A stretch of DNA of 64,000 nucleotides, taken from assembly GCA_001899005.1 (NCBI GenBank), contig MKUW01000028.1:340101-404100 (forward strand), written 5' to 3'. Shown one piece after another: positions 24,758 to 33,572 of this stretch (position 1 is the stretch's first letter; the number at the start of each line of letters is the position of its first letter). The position numbers and the translations under genes are program-made. The notes under the pieces are model-generated. The model saw only the letters and a list, made by a program, of their open reading frames with translations. It ran no database searches and had not been told where the DNA came from. Origin of the DNA: Chloroflexi bacterium 44-23. GTDB taxonomy: Bacteria > Chloroflexota > Anaerolineae > Anaerolineales > Anaerolineaceae.

Positions 24758-24820
24758 ATTGCACAACTTGATGTGACCGTCAGGCTGGCCTATTTGTATG
24801 AATCGTCACACGCCGACTGA
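24758..24820 (+). CDS. Possible 20-residue micro-ORF with strong SD and non-ATG start
   Basis: Following the SD-like gaaggagat (24745-24753), the frame ATT-GCA-CAA... runs 20 codons (AQLDVTVRLAYLYESSHAD after the start) to TGA at 24818-24820, directly before a hairpin. It would need a rare ATT start. The alternative TTG one base later gives only five codons. It may be a leader peptide or chance. Confidence 0.2.
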   Translation: MAQLDVTVRLAYLYESSHAD

Positions 24821-24824
24821 GGAT

Positions 24825-24851
24825 TAAAAAAAGGCCGCGCAAGCCCGGCCT
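24825..24851 (-). terminator. Intrinsic terminator read on the minus strand
   Basis: aggccg...cggcct hairpin at 24832-24851, preceded on the plus strand by seven As, so that the minus strand has a stem followed by TTTTTTT. As drawn it stops leftward transcription, although no leftward gene lies between here and 26941. On the plus strand it is a weaker stem without a T-tract. Confidence 0.55.
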
Positions 24852-25021
24852 CTGAATATTTCCACTTTTAATCTGCCTAATATTATCCGTTTCGCACAGA
24901 AAAACAATAACAATCATTTTTTTCGCAAGTGGCTGATTGCCCTTCCAAAAAAATGGAACTTTTTTTATTTTTCCATCGTCTGATATTTTGTCAACATGGA
25001 AAACTGAAAGGAGTATTCATT

Positions 25022-25903
25022 ATGCTGAATAAATTATCTAAAATTATTTTACTGGTGTCCATTTTGGGAAGCGGCTGCCAGGCCATGCCAACCATTGCCG
25101 CCTCCAAGACGCCTGCTCCTCTGGCCACCGAAAACATTCCATTTCCCATCGATAGTGCCTCGCCGCAAGCGCCCAGCGCTGAGCCCTCTCCGGTTATGGC
25201 TGAACTTGACCCATCGAGTGTTGCGATCCAGGGAGGAGCACTGGGTGAGGCTCATATTGCTCTGGTTCCTGAACAGCCCTTCGATAATACCGGCGGACCG
25301 CTCGTAAGAGGGTTACCTGCTCACATACAGATTCTGTTCGGCAACCAGGCTTCCCCGCTTTATTATGGGGAACAGTCTGTCCTGACCATTATCCCGATCG
25401 AACCCTACATCCAGATGTGGTCAGATAATGGCAATCCGATCGTCAACACACTATTCACGGCGATCCAGGAATTGATAAAGAACCCGCCAGTGGAAGCACC
25501 GCATTCGCAGCTGCCCGTTCTGCCACTGGATGCCGTCCAGGCAGTGATCGACATCGCAGCCCAGTTCCGACCACTGGACACAAACCTGATGCAAGGTTAT
25601 CGTTTCGTTGGACGGCTTTCGCAAGGCATTAACCCGGTCATTAATGCCAACCTCTATTATTTTTACATGGGCGTATCACGCGATGGGGAGTACATCATCA
25701 ACATGATGGTACCGGTTAAATCCTCCGCCCTGGTCGACCGCATCGAAGATCTACCGGCAGTTGATAACGATTTGGTTTACAGCGATTATATGCAATACAT
25801 GCAATCTATTCGCCAACGGCTCAACCAACAAACCGGTAGTGATTTCCAACCATCCTTGGATGACTTGGATGCCGTAGTGAAGTCACTGGAATGGGGATGG
25901 TAA
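25022..25903 (+). CDS. Uncharacterised lipoprotein
   Basis: 293 residues. The ATG at 25022 is preceded by AAAGGAG and opens a lipoprotein signal (MLNKLSKIILLVSILGSGCQ, lipobox LGSGC), so it is preferred to the upstream in-frame start at 24929. A Pro/Ala-rich linker (residues 25-60) is followed by a globular part with VRGLPAHIQILFGNQA, LTIIPIEPYI, FRPLDTNLMQGYRFVG and YYFYMGVSRDGEYIINMMVP. I do not recognise the family. Export and lipid anchoring are well supported; the role is unknown. Confidence 0.75.
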   Translation: MLNKLSKIILLVSILGSGCQAMPTIAASKTPAPLATENIPFPIDSASPQAPSAEPSPVMAELDPSSVAIQGGALGEAHIALVPEQPFDNTGGPLVRGLPAHIQILFGNQASPLYYGEQSVLTIIPIEPYIQMWSDNGNPIVNTLFTAIQELIKNPPVEAPHSQLPVLPLDAVQAVIDIAAQFRPLDTNLMQGYRFVGRLSQGINPVINANLYYFYMGVSRDGEYIINMMVPVKSSALVDRIEDLPAVDNDLVYSDYMQYMQSIRQRLNQQTGSDFQPSLDDLDAVVKSLEWGW

Positions 25904-25910
25904 AGAAAAA

Positions 25911-26012
25911 GTAAGGAGTAAGGAGTAAGGAGTAATGAGGGAAAGAAATTCGATATCACTGACCCATTATTCATTACTAATTACTAATTACCAATTACCA
26001 ATTCCTTCTCTT
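25911..26012. repeat. Short tandem repeats and low-complexity spacer
   Basis: Triplicated aaggagta at about 25912-25935, then two runs of attactaatt/attaccaatt at about 25973-26004 that are partly complementary to the first block. A similar phrase occurs near 49320-49370. It is intergenic filler between the lipoprotein and the CruF-like gene. Confidence 0.7.
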
Positions 26013-26048
26013 CTCGCTTACAATTAGTCCTTCCTGGAAGGACTTTTT

Positions 26049-26933
26049 GTGATTCAACCTGCATTCCTTATATTCGAACTTGCACTTTACGTGTTGTTTC
26101 TCGCCTGTCTCTGGCATGCCAGCCGCCAGGGGCGAACGCGCGTGTGGGAGCTAACCTTCAGCGTCTTTTACGGTGTTTTGCTGGAATGGATGACCATTCA
26201 GCAGATCTCAGCCTACCATTACGGCGATTTCCTGGTAATGATCGCCGGAGCGCCCTTGTGCATCGGAGTGGGTTGGGCAATTATCATTTATAGTGGAATG
26301 GAATATGTCAGCCATATCCAACTGCCAGGTATAGCGCGTGCATTTCTGGTGGGCTTCATGGCGCTCAACATCGATTTTGCATGTGACGCCATTGCCATCC
26401 GTCTGGGCTTCTGGACCTGGGCTATTCCACCCGACACCCAGTGGTTTGGAGTACCCTGGGGCAATTTCTGGGCCTGGTATATTGTGGTGATTTCATTCAG
26501 CGGATTTCTGTATGCTTTTCAAACCTGGGGATGGCGTACCTCATCTACTTTTTTAAAACGTTGGGGCTATGTACCCCTAACTGGGCTGATTTCGATTGTT
26601 ATCCTGGGATTAACCAATTATCTCTTCGTTTACGAATTTGGCTCAGACGGCATCTCGGGTTTGCTCAGCATGGGTTTTCTATTGCAGGTGGGAGCGCTGA
26701 TCGTGATTCTTTACCGTCCAAAAATCATTCCAAATTCACAGTTGGACCCGGTTTCCCTGGCGGTTCCACTAGTTTTCCACCTCTTTTTCAACTGGTACGG
26801 CTTCACCAATGGTTATTACCGCCAGCATCCCACCCTGGCTGTGGTTGGGATAAGTATGCTGCTGATCGGCCTATGGGCACACGGGCTGCCATTATGGAAA
26901 GCCAGGCGGCAGCGGCTTAATAGCCCCGGTTAA
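26049..26933 (+). CDS. CruF-like carotenoid biosynthesis family membrane protein
   Basis: 294 residues with about eight hydrophobic helices. Family-typical features are FYGVLLEW near residue 39, the acidic DFACDAIAIRLGFWTW in the middle (around residue 112) and WFGVPWGNFWAWYIVV around residue 130, which resemble the DUF422/CruF carotenoid 1,2-hydratase family. Translation starts at GTG 26049. In Anaerolineae the natural substrate is uncertain and no other carotenoid gene is in the window, so the pathway assignment is tentative although the family match is good. Confidence 0.7.
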   Translation: MIQPAFLIFELALYVLFLACLWHASRQGRTRVWELTFSVFYGVLLEWMTIQQISAYHYGDFLVMIAGAPLCIGVGWAIIIYSGMEYVSHIQLPGIARAFLVGFMALNIDFACDAIAIRLGFWTWAIPPDTQWFGVPWGNFWAWYIVVISFSGFLYAFQTWGWRTSSTFLKRWGYVPLTGLISIVILGLTNYLFVYEFGSDGISGLLSMGFLLQVGALIVILYRPKIIPNSQLDPVSLAVPLVFHLFFNWYGFTNGYYRQHPTLAVVGISMLLIGLWAHGLPLWKARRQRLNSPG

Positions 26934-26940
26934 TGACCCC

Positions 26941-27303
26941 TCACTTTTCGCCTGAGTGAAGTTTGCTATCTTCCAGGTGCAGGTTGTGCAGAAAACGATG
27001 CGCCACGGGTGCTATCGCCACGCTGGAGATTCCCAGGAAAGCTATGCCGGAAAAGAGAGAATAAAACGAGGCAAAAATCTTAGCTGGGACATTGTAAATC
27101 GGGTCAATCTGACCCATTCCTCCCAAAATCATGGACGCGTTTAGCAAGGAATCTATCCAGGAAAGCCCCTGTAAACTGTGATAACCCAGAACGCCAATAC
27201 TCAGTGCGATTAGAATGAGCGCAAAAGCCAGCATTGCATGATTAAGGACACGCCGGAAAAATAAAGGACGCGAGAGTAACGGTTCATAACGGTGCTCATA
27301 CAT
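26941..27303 (-). CDS. Two-TM pore-loop-like membrane protein
   Basis: 120 residues from ATG 27303 (GGAGG at 27308-27313); the longer frame from 27381 is unlikely. TM1 is about residues 22-44 (AMLAFALILIALSIGVLGYH), then a re-entrant-looking WIDSLLNASMILGGMGQIDP, then TM2 (FASFYSLFSGIAFLGISSVA). The layout TM-pore helix-GGMG-TM recalls two-TM channels, but GGMGQID is not a potassium filter. Conserved in several bacterial phyla as far as I recall, function unknown. Confidence 0.6.
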   Translation of the reverse strand: MYEHRYEPLLSRPLFFRRVLNHAMLAFALILIALSIGVLGYHSLQGLSWIDSLLNASMILGGMGQIDPIYNVPAKIFASFYSLFSGIAFLGISSVAIAPVAHRFLHNLHLEDSKLHSGEK

Positions 27304-27422
27304 TTGAATCCTCCTGTGTGGACAAATTATTTTCTCGAGTATACTCCTAGCGGATTTGATTAAGTGGTAAAAATCCCTCATTTTGATTGAGGGATTAATG
27401 GATTGAATCTAAATTTACAAAA

Positions 27423-29270
27423 TCAATTTGAAAAAATCAGATATCCAAACTCCGGCAATAGCACATCTGCTCCCAGCCGAACATCTTCACTGGCAATTAT
27501 TGTCATAAGTCCGGATTCCTGCAAATCTAAGGGTAGTTGCGCCTTCAACTCCTGTCCGGTCGGGTTAAGGTACACGTACAGCGTTTCGCCTTCATTTTGC
27601 TTGCGATAACCCAGCCATAAATCCCCCGGACGATTCAGCCAGGTCAGATCCAGCGCACGAAAAGAGGGATGCTGTCGTCGCAGATAGATGAGGCTGCGCA
27701 CGAATTGCTGCAAATCCTGATCCTGATCTGCCTCCTCCCAGGGCATGCATAGGCGGTTGTGGGCCGGCCCTCCACCCAGGCCAACTTCACTGCCATAGTA
27801 AATACTGGGCGAGCCGGCAAAGGTCAACAACAGCAGAAAAGCCAGTTTGACCTTGCGCGGATCGCCGCCACACTTATAGTCAATGCGGGCGGTATCGTGG
27901 CTGTCGATCATGGTGTACATGTTGGGTAAGTTGAACTTTGGGTAGCTCACCATCAGCTTGCTAATCTCGTTCTGATAGCCGCTTGCATCCAACTGTTCCA
28001 GGACCGTTTCAGGTGTACCGAGCAGGTTCCAGATCGGGTAGGTTAACTCGTAGTTCATAACACCATCAAACTGATCACCTTTAAGCCAGGGACCGGAGTT
28101 ATCCCAGTTCTCCCCCAGGATATAGACCTGCGGATTGATGTCGTGCACAAAACTGCGGAACTCCCGCCAAAAAGTTTGTGATACCTCATTAGAAACATCC
28201 AGGCGCCAGGCATCGATCCCAAATTCTTCAGTCCAATAGCGAATTGCGCCAAGAAGGTGCGCTTTCACCAAAGGATTTTCGGTATTCCATTTTGGCATCA
28301 GCGGCGTAAAGGCAAAGGTGCGGTAATTTAAATTGCCCAGTTCCTGAGGGTTTAAGCGCGGCAGTTTGCCCTCCTCCACAGAAAAATTTATCACCGGCTC
28401 ACGCTCAATAAAAAAACAATCATAGTAAGGGGATGCGCTCCCATTCCGTATCACATCCTGCCACCATGGGTACAACCAGCCGCAGTGATTGAAGACCGCA
28501 TCCAGCATGATGTGTATACCACGCGCATGAGCAGCCTCCACCAGGCGTTTAAAGAGAGCATTGTCGCCAAAAGCCGGGTCAATGCGATAATAATCAGTCG
28601 TATCGTACTTGTGCGACGAGGGTGATTCAAAAATAGGGGTAAAATAAATGCCATTAATCCCCAGGTCCTGCAAGTAATCGAGATGATCCAGCACGCCCTG
28701 CAAATCACCCCCAAAATGGGCATAAATGTTGGTTTTTTCAGTGGATCCCCATGGCAGAGTGCCAGCTGGATTGTTCGTGGGATCACCATCGGCAAAACGC
28801 TCGGGGAATATCTGATACCAGACCGTATCCTTAACCCAATCCGGCGCTAGGAAGAGGTCTTCGCGATTAATATAGGGAAAGTTAAAGAACAAGCTGGTTT
28901 CATAGCGATACCTGGGGTGTTCGGCCAAATTGTAAAATGAACGACTGCCATATAAGATTTCCTGGTTACCGGAGCAGAGCACAAAAGCATAGCGAAAACG
29001 TTTCCACTGCGGCTGTACAGCAATGATCCAGTAATCGAATAAATCCGTTTGATATTCCAGACGCAAGCTCTCTTCAACCGCGGAAGCATGATCCCATTCC
29101 CAGTGGGTTGGATCTTCCTCTGATTGAACCCAGCAAAATGGATCCCCCCCAACCAGCATCACCCGTTCGACATCGTTGCGCTCCGTTCGGATACGGATAT
29201 GCAGCGTATCCTCATCAAAAGCATACGCATATTTACTTTTCGCTTCATGATAAACAGCTGCTAAGTTCAT
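27423..29270 (-). CDS. Neopullulanase/cyclomaltodextrinase-type alpha-glycosidase (GH13)
   Basis: 615 residues. An N-terminal CBM34-like beta domain (residues 1-110, with RIRTERNDVERVMLVGGDPF) is followed by the GH13 barrel: DWVKDTVWYQIFPERFADGD, DAVFNHCG (region I), nucleophile Asp in WRLDVSNEV (region II), acid/base Glu in ILGENWDN (region III) and IDSHDTAR (region IV). It lacks a signal peptide and so acts in the cytosol on maltodextrins or cyclodextrins. The ATG at 29270 has GGAGATA upstream, and the first in-frame start at 29306 would overlap the operator. A perfect palindrome at 29289-29312 lies just upstream and matches the core of one before marR, implying repression by that regulator. 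Confidence 0.93.
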   Translation of the reverse strand: MNLAAVYHEAKSKYAYAFDEDTLHIRIRTERNDVERVMLVGGDPFCWVQSEEDPTHWEWDHASAVEESLRLEYQTDLFDYWIIAVQPQWKRFRYAFVLCSGNQEILYGSRSFYNLAEHPRYRYETSLFFNFPYINREDLFLAPDWVKDTVWYQIFPERFADGDPTNNPAGTLPWGSTEKTNIYAHFGGDLQGVLDHLDYLQDLGINGIYFTPIFESPSSHKYDTTDYYRIDPAFGDNALFKRLVEAAHARGIHIMLDAVFNHCGWLYPWWQDVIRNGSASPYYDCFFIEREPVINFSVEEGKLPRLNPQELGNLNYRTFAFTPLMPKWNTENPLVKAHLLGAIRYWTEEFGIDAWRLDVSNEVSQTFWREFRSFVHDINPQVYILGENWDNSGPWLKGDQFDGVMNYELTYPIWNLLGTPETVLEQLDASGYQNEISKLMVSYPKFNLPNMYTMIDSHDTARIDYKCGGDPRKVKLAFLLLLTFAGSPSIYYGSEVGLGGGPAHNRLCMPWEEADQDQDLQQFVRSLIYLRRQHPSFRALDLTWLNRPGDLWLGYRKQNEGETLYVYLNPTGQELKAQLPLDLQESGLMTIIASEDVRLGADVLLPEFGYLIFSN

Positions 29271-29288
29271 AGTTATCTCCTTACCAAT

Positions 29289-29312
29289 AATTAGTTGATG
29301 TATCAACTAATT
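29289..29312. promoter_or_regulatory. MarR-type operator upstream of the alpha-glycosidase
   Basis: Perfect 11-bp inverted repeat aattagttgat-gt-atcaactaatt. It lies 19-42 nt upstream of the alpha-glycosidase ATG and just beyond the 3' end of marR. The core GTTGAT-N2-ATCAAC also occurs upstream of marR. Confidence 0.7.
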
Positions 29313-29355
29313 ATATCACGATGGCTACCCCCTTACAAGACTCATGTCCGGATGA

Positions 29356-29784
29356 TTACTGTAGCTGCCGAACCAAATCGTCATTCAATATTTGAAGTTG
29401 GTCCAATAACATCCGCTTCTGCCGGTCGGTTAACGCTGTGAAACGTTCCTGGTTAAAGTGTTGATAGGCTGCTCTTACCTGATCGAAAAGTCCCTGCCCC
29501 CGCGCTGAAATTTCCAGATGGTACGCGCGCTGATCTTGCGGATCAACTGTACGGCTCAGAAGCCCACCCTCAGTCAGGCTTGCCAGGATGCGGGTAGTGT
29601 TGCCTTTGGTACACAACAGACGCCGGCTCAACTCGGTTAATGAGATGCCCGGGTCTTTCTGAACGTGCAAAAGGGCGTAAAAACGCGCCTGGCTAAGGCC
29701 AAAGCCTTGAAAAAAGCGCCGGTCGCCATCCTGAAGTAAAAGGCTGGTTTTCGCTAGAAGATCATAGAGAAAATCATTATCCAT
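29356..29784 (-). CDS. MarR-family transcriptional regulator
   Basis: 142 residues. A winged helix-turn-helix lies at about residues 28-95: ARFYALLHVQKDPGISLTEL, then SRRLLCTKGNTTRILASL and the wing GLLSRTVDPQDQRAYHLEIS. Helices at both ends should form the dimer. The ATG at 29784 (MDNDFLYDL) is preferred because the longer frame from 29826 would read through the operator at 29805-29818. It is transcribed ahead of the alpha-glycosidase on the same strand, and the shared GTTGAT-N2-ATCAAC palindrome suggests it represses itself and that gene. The ligand is unknown, perhaps an oligosaccharide breakdown product, although MarR proteins usually sense aromatics or oxidants. Confidence 0.88.
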   Translation of the reverse strand: MDNDFLYDLLAKTSLLLQDGDRRFFQGFGLSQARFYALLHVQKDPGISLTELSRRLLCTKGNTTRILASLTEGGLLSRTVDPQDQRAYHLEISARGQGLFDQVRAAYQHFNQERFTALTDRQKRMLLDQLQILNDDLVRQLQ

Positions 29785-29804
29785 GCACGGCTCCCGAGAG
29801 GTTA

Positions 29805-29818
29805 GTTGATGGATCAAC
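29805..29818. promoter_or_regulatory. Second MarR-type operator, upstream of marR
   Basis: gttgat-gg-atcaac inverted repeat 20-34 nt before the marR ATG. It matches the core of the 29289-29312 site. Autoregulation is inferred. Confidence 0.6.
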
Positions 29819-30001
29819 AATAACAAATCTTTCGGGAGACGTCAAATGGTTGTCAAAAAACAGAAGCGGAATAAACAGAAGACCATCTATTTCACGGGGA
29901 TTAAGCTATTCTTTTTTTGTCAAGCTCTCGCTTTTTTGCGATAATTACTATATACCAATTTGTAGGCATATAGCAACTCTGAATAAAAACCCCGAGAAAC
30001 C

Positions 30002-30496
30002 TTACTCCCCAACAATTTCTATTCGTACGATTCGTTCTCTGGCACGTACCTGGTCAAAATCCGCAAAATAAATTCGACCAAAATCACCTAGTTGCATCTG
30101 ATATTCAATAACTGGAATGGTCACAGAGCGGCCCATGAGAACCGACCTTAAGTGTGCATCAGTGTTAAGTGACCAACTCGGCAATTCGTCTCTGGCAGCA
30201 GCGGCTTTAATATGTTTCGGCCCAGGGTGAAGATACTGACCTTCGCTGCGACAAGTCGGTATAACTGTTTCGAGAACAGTTACGAGATCTTGCATTAAAA
30301 AGTCTGTACCCCAATAATTTACATCATCCGCTGCTTCCTGGATCATAACGCTACAAGTAGTGTGTTGAGAGTAGACCAGTAAGATTCCCTCGCTGATTCC
30401 CGATTCTGCTAATAGCAACTGCACTTTCTCGGTTACATCATGAAAAGTTGGTCGCCGGTCAGATTGAATTGTAAAGTGATTATGATAAACGGTCAT
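30002..30496 (-). CDS. yjbQ: YjbQ-family protein (UPF0047)
   Basis: 164 residues of the YjbQ/UPF0047 family, which has secondary thiamine-phosphate synthase activity in E. coli. Diagnostic segments: LLVYSQHTTCSVMIQEAADD near residue 40, the TD(F)LMQDL helix, and the C-terminal GRSVTIPVIEYQMQLGDFGR with YFADFD. Size is typical. It is the last gene of the leftward catabolic operon, 11 bp after the triose-phosphate isomerase-like gene. YjbQ proteins recur in sugar operons and their role there is not understood. Confidence 0.9.
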   Translation of the reverse strand: MTVYHNHFTIQSDRRPTFHDVTEKVQLLLAESGISEGILLVYSQHTTCSVMIQEAADDVNYWGTDFLMQDLVTVLETVIPTCRSEGQYLHPGPKHIKAAAARDELPSWSLNTDAHLRSVLMGRSVTIPVIEYQMQLGDFGRIYFADFDQVRARERIVRIEIVGE

Positions 30497-30507
30497 TTTT
30501 GTTCCTT

Positions 30508-31224
30508 TTAGGAGATTTTATTGTGTAATTTGTCCCATGCATTACGTGTAGCTACAATCATTGCTTCGAGCATCTGATAAGGGTCATTAGCTTTCAAGAT
30601 TCCACTGGTTGAGCCGGTTGCTTGTGCCCCATTTGAAATCATTTGAAAGACATCATTTTCATCATGAATACCGGCGCTGTGAAGCACTTTGATATGAGGG
30701 TTGATACGCCAAACTGTATCATTAATCAATTTGATGACTTTCAAATCAGCTTGCGTTCTTGTTCCTGTACCAATTAATTCAGGTGCTTCAGCTAAGAGAA
30801 TATTTGGAGCGAGGCGAGCAACAGCATCCACTTCCGTCATGTTTCCTGCGCATACCATGCTGGCGAGGCCTACTTCGTCAGCGCGAGCGATTGTTAGCTC
30901 AATTTCAGGCAGACTCAATGGCCTTTCGGCGTGATTCAGCATAACGCCGCATGCTCCAGCCTCTTTAACAGCCTCGGGTAAAACGGTTCCAATGCCCCTG
31001 CCTGGCATAAGTGAATCCATATGTTGAGAGAACACAAGCAACTTTTTCGTAGCCTGAGCAATCGGATAGATATCGACATACTGTGGAGTAAAGATTATAT
31101 CAATCTGATATTTTTCACTTATTTCGTCAGCAAAACGAGCTAGCGAAATAACCTGCTTGCCGTAAATGTAGGCTTTTGGGCCAATCTCAAAAAAAGGGAG
31201 TGAAATTTTGAAATTCGGATCCAT
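30508..31224 (-). CDS. Triose-phosphate isomerase-family protein
   Basis: 238 residues with a compact TIM barrel of the archaeal-like type. Visible: FSQHMD near residue 82 (catalytic His position), GVMLNHAERPL near residue 110, the catalytic Glu in LLAEAPELIGTG near residue 150 and the phosphate-binding GAQATGSTSGI near residue 212. It should interconvert dihydroxyacetone phosphate and glyceraldehyde 3-phosphate, or a related ketose/aldose phosphate as in EryH/EryI of erythritol pathways. It is 7 bp downstream of the DeoR regulator gene. In an operon with an aldolase and two sugar-processing enzymes it would handle the triose-phosphate product. The ordinary housekeeping tpi is presumably elsewhere. 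Confidence 0.85.
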   Translation of the reverse strand: MDPNFKISLPFFEIGPKAYIYGKQVISLARFADEISEKYQIDIIFTPQYVDIYPIAQATKKLLVFSQHMDSLMPGRGIGTVLPEAVKEAGACGVMLNHAERPLSLPEIELTIARADEVGLASMVCAGNMTEVDAVARLAPNILLAEAPELIGTGTRTQADLKVIKLINDTVWRINPHIKVLHSAGIHDENDVFQMISNGAQATGSTSGILKANDPYQMLEAMIVATRNAWDKLHNKIS

Positions 31225-31231
31225 AACTTAA

Positions 31232-32095
31232 TTAAACCAACATAACGTTCACACCCAGATCGCGGATGGAAGCCACCAGATCTGCTGGAGCATCAACGTC
31301 CGTGATGATGGTTTGAAATTTGTTCAGTGGGGCAGCTGGCACAAAACCAATCCTCCCAAATTTACTGCTATCGGTTACGAGTACAGCCTTTCTGGATCGT
31401 TCCACCATCAGGCGATCCACTTCTGCCATCAATATGTTTGCAGTGGTAACGCCACCAGCCAGCGTTAGACCATCAGTACCCAGAAAGACACAATCAGCTG
31501 TCAACTCATTTAATTGATGTATTGTTTGTGGCCCGGCTGTAGCCTGGTAGTCCGGAAGATAAATACCACCTAGCACAGTCAGATTAGGCGAAGGCCATGC
31601 CAACACTTCTTGCGAAATCGGCAAGGAATTGGTGACCAGAGTAATGGAGGCGCCAGCCTTCAGATGAGAAGGAATTTGCTTGACGATTTGCAGGGTAGTG
31701 GTGCCAGAATCCAGTAATAGTATGTCCTGCGGTCGGATCAACTCAGCAGCTGCCTTTCCAATACGCTGTTTCGCCGCGTTATGTAGTTGTATTTTTTCAC
31801 TAAAAGAGTCCGACCGCAAATTGCCTGAGACCATAACAGCCCCGCCATGGATTCTCTTCACGCGGCCTGCTTGTTCCAATAGTGAAAGATCTCGCCGTAC
31901 TGACGTTTCTGTGATCTGAAATTGTTGAACGAGGTCGGAAAGATAAACTGATCCATTCTCAATTACCATTTGTGCAATCAAAGACCGGCGCTCAAGAGCG
32001 GATAATTCATGGCCAGCGCCAGGTTGGCCCCGTCTCACGGAAAAATCAGTTTCAGTTCTTGATTTCTTAATCAGTTTTTGCTCTCGAAAACTCAT
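31232..32095 (-). CDS. DeoR/GlpR-family transcriptional regulator
   Basis: 287 residues. The N-terminal HTH (about residues 34-88) includes ALERRSLIAQMVIENGSVYL, then SVRRDLSLLEQAGRVKRIHG. The sensor domain contains LLLDSGTTTLQIVKQIP near residue 127, the LVTNSLPI block, FLGTDGLTLAGGVTTANILM and AVLVTDSSKFGRIGF, all typical of the sugar-phosphate-binding DeoRC domain. There is an unusual ~30-residue charged N-terminal extension, so a start nearer residue 30 is possible. It lies inside the sugar operon and is its likely repressor, released by a phosphorylated intermediate. Candidate sites are the repeated tttgttttga motifs at 41558 and 41613. Confidence 0.9.
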   Translation of the reverse strand: MSFREQKLIKKSRTETDFSVRRGQPGAGHELSALERRSLIAQMVIENGSVYLSDLVQQFQITETSVRRDLSLLEQAGRVKRIHGGAVMVSGNLRSDSFSEKIQLHNAAKQRIGKAAAELIRPQDILLLDSGTTTLQIVKQIPSHLKAGASITLVTNSLPISQEVLAWPSPNLTVLGGIYLPDYQATAGPQTIHQLNELTADCVFLGTDGLTLAGGVTTANILMAEVDRLMVERSRKAVLVTDSSKFGRIGFVPAAPLNKFQTIITDVDAPADLVASIRDLGVNVMLV

Positions 32096-32163
32096 ATTAT
32101 ACCCTCCGACCTCTTATGGTACTTTCGCAAATGAGGATTCAAAATATTCTTAGGTTATAGGTT

Positions 32164-33549
32164 CTATACTTCGACTACTTCTAGACCCGCCATTTCAGCA
32201 TAAATTTTGATTATACTTGCCAAGTGACCATACGCCAAAGCCATATGATGAGGTGAACCAGCTTTACACCAGGCATCACACCAATCCGTAATATCCAGAT
32301 TCTTTGGCTTAAAGAGCATTTGGGGTGCTGAAACGGGCCTTGGGTTTATCTTAATAGATTCTCCTTCAGAAATGATTAAGCGCCATTTTTCTCCACCCAG
32401 GGGGACTAAAGCCAGGTTTGTAACCGGTCCTGGTGCATATGCAAATTCCAGACCTCCACCAAAACCATTCACGCCCTGGTAGTAAATACTGTGTTTTATG
32501 GCAACATCTTCTGGCTTCTCTGCCATTGCAGGGTTACCATGCCCGTCATGTGAGAGGATCATCGCATTCTGTTTATAGTCTATAACATAATTTTCCAGGA
32601 AAGTCGCCTGTCCGCTAATCTCCTGTAAAATAATCATGGCAGTCAGTGTAGTAATATCCGCTTCCGTTGATGCGGGAATACCGATTTCACATAATCGTCC
32701 TGTCCCATAAGAGGGAATAATACCAACTCTAGGATCAGTTAACCAGACCTGATCAAAACAGGCCAATGCATCAAATTTTTCATCTTGCAACACTTCTTCC
32801 AGTGACAGCGCTAATCGACATGATCTTTCAAACAAATCTTCGCTCATTTCTACTCGGTAGCGCTTGCTTTCCTGTTCCATTAACAATTGAACTTGTTTAA
32901 GATCCATTTCCTGCATTGCAACCGCCACCTTTTCAGGTTCAATTGGCCAACAGACTGGACCTACATATTGCCTTAGACTGAGCTGATCGACCATAAGATC
33001 AGTCATTCCCTCAAATGCATGACCAATAATCGCTATTTTGGCAGTTTTCAGACGACGGATGATCCCAGCTGCCTGGATGTATTGGGCTAGCTTTCGCTGG
33101 CCAGCTGGATCATCCATCAAAGAGGTGACCATCCAGAAGGAACGACCCATACGCAGCAAAGCTGAGGTCATCTCTGGAACACCACACATACCTGAATTAA
33201 CCATGATTAAGTCAAAGTCTGCATCTTCTGGTAAGGCTTCGATTTGTTGAGTATTCCAAACTAAAACTGGGGCAGTGGTAGCCAAGAAACAACGCACAGG
33301 AACAATGCCCTTGGTATATGCAATTTCAACTGCAATGATCAAATCCACTCCCGCCGCGTTAAATTGCTGAGCCGCGTCAGCGGCCTGATCCTCTGTCTCT
33401 ACCAGTTTCGGGCACACAGTTTCAGCAAATTTTCCAATAATTGTTCCGATTTTATCTGCCACTGCTTGCGCCATCGGTCTTACATGTGCCGTTTTGTTAT
33501 AGTCGTCTTCTAGAAGAGCCATTACCAGAACGCCTACTTTTGTTTTCAT
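32164..33549 (-). CDS. L-fucose/L-arabinose isomerase-family protein
   Basis: 461 residues of the FucI/AraA-like aldose-ketose isomerase superfamily. The N-terminal domain is KVGVLVMALLEDDY, with DLIIAVEIAYTKG and a MVNSGMCGVPEMTSAL segment. The C-terminal domain holds likely metal ligands: Glu in IPASTEADITTLTAM near residue 295 and Asp/His in AMILSHDGHGNPA near residue 330. It is shorter than FucI (about 590) and diverged from AraA (about 500), so the substrate cannot be read from sequence. It sits between the FGGY kinase and the DeoR gene in the operon and would convert an imported aldose to the ketose for phosphorylation. Confidence 0.8.
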   Translation of the reverse strand: MKTKVGVLVMALLEDDYNKTAHVRPMAQAVADKIGTIIGKFAETVCPKLVETEDQAADAAQQFNAAGVDLIIAVEIAYTKGIVPVRCFLATTAPVLVWNTQQIEALPEDADFDLIMVNSGMCGVPEMTSALLRMGRSFWMVTSLMDDPAGQRKLAQYIQAAGIIRRLKTAKIAIIGHAFEGMTDLMVDQLSLRQYVGPVCWPIEPEKVAVAMQEMDLKQVQLLMEQESKRYRVEMSEDLFERSCRLALSLEEVLQDEKFDALACFDQVWLTDPRVGIIPSYGTGRLCEIGIPASTEADITTLTAMIILQEISGQATFLENYVIDYKQNAMILSHDGHGNPAMAEKPEDVAIKHSIYYQGVNGFGGGLEFAYAPGPVTNLALVPLGGEKWRLIISEGESIKINPRPVSAPQMLFKPKNLDITDWCDAWCKAGSPHHMALAYGHLASIIKIYAEMAGLEVVEV

Positions 33550-33572
33550 TTTTTTCTCCTTTTTTATGTTTG

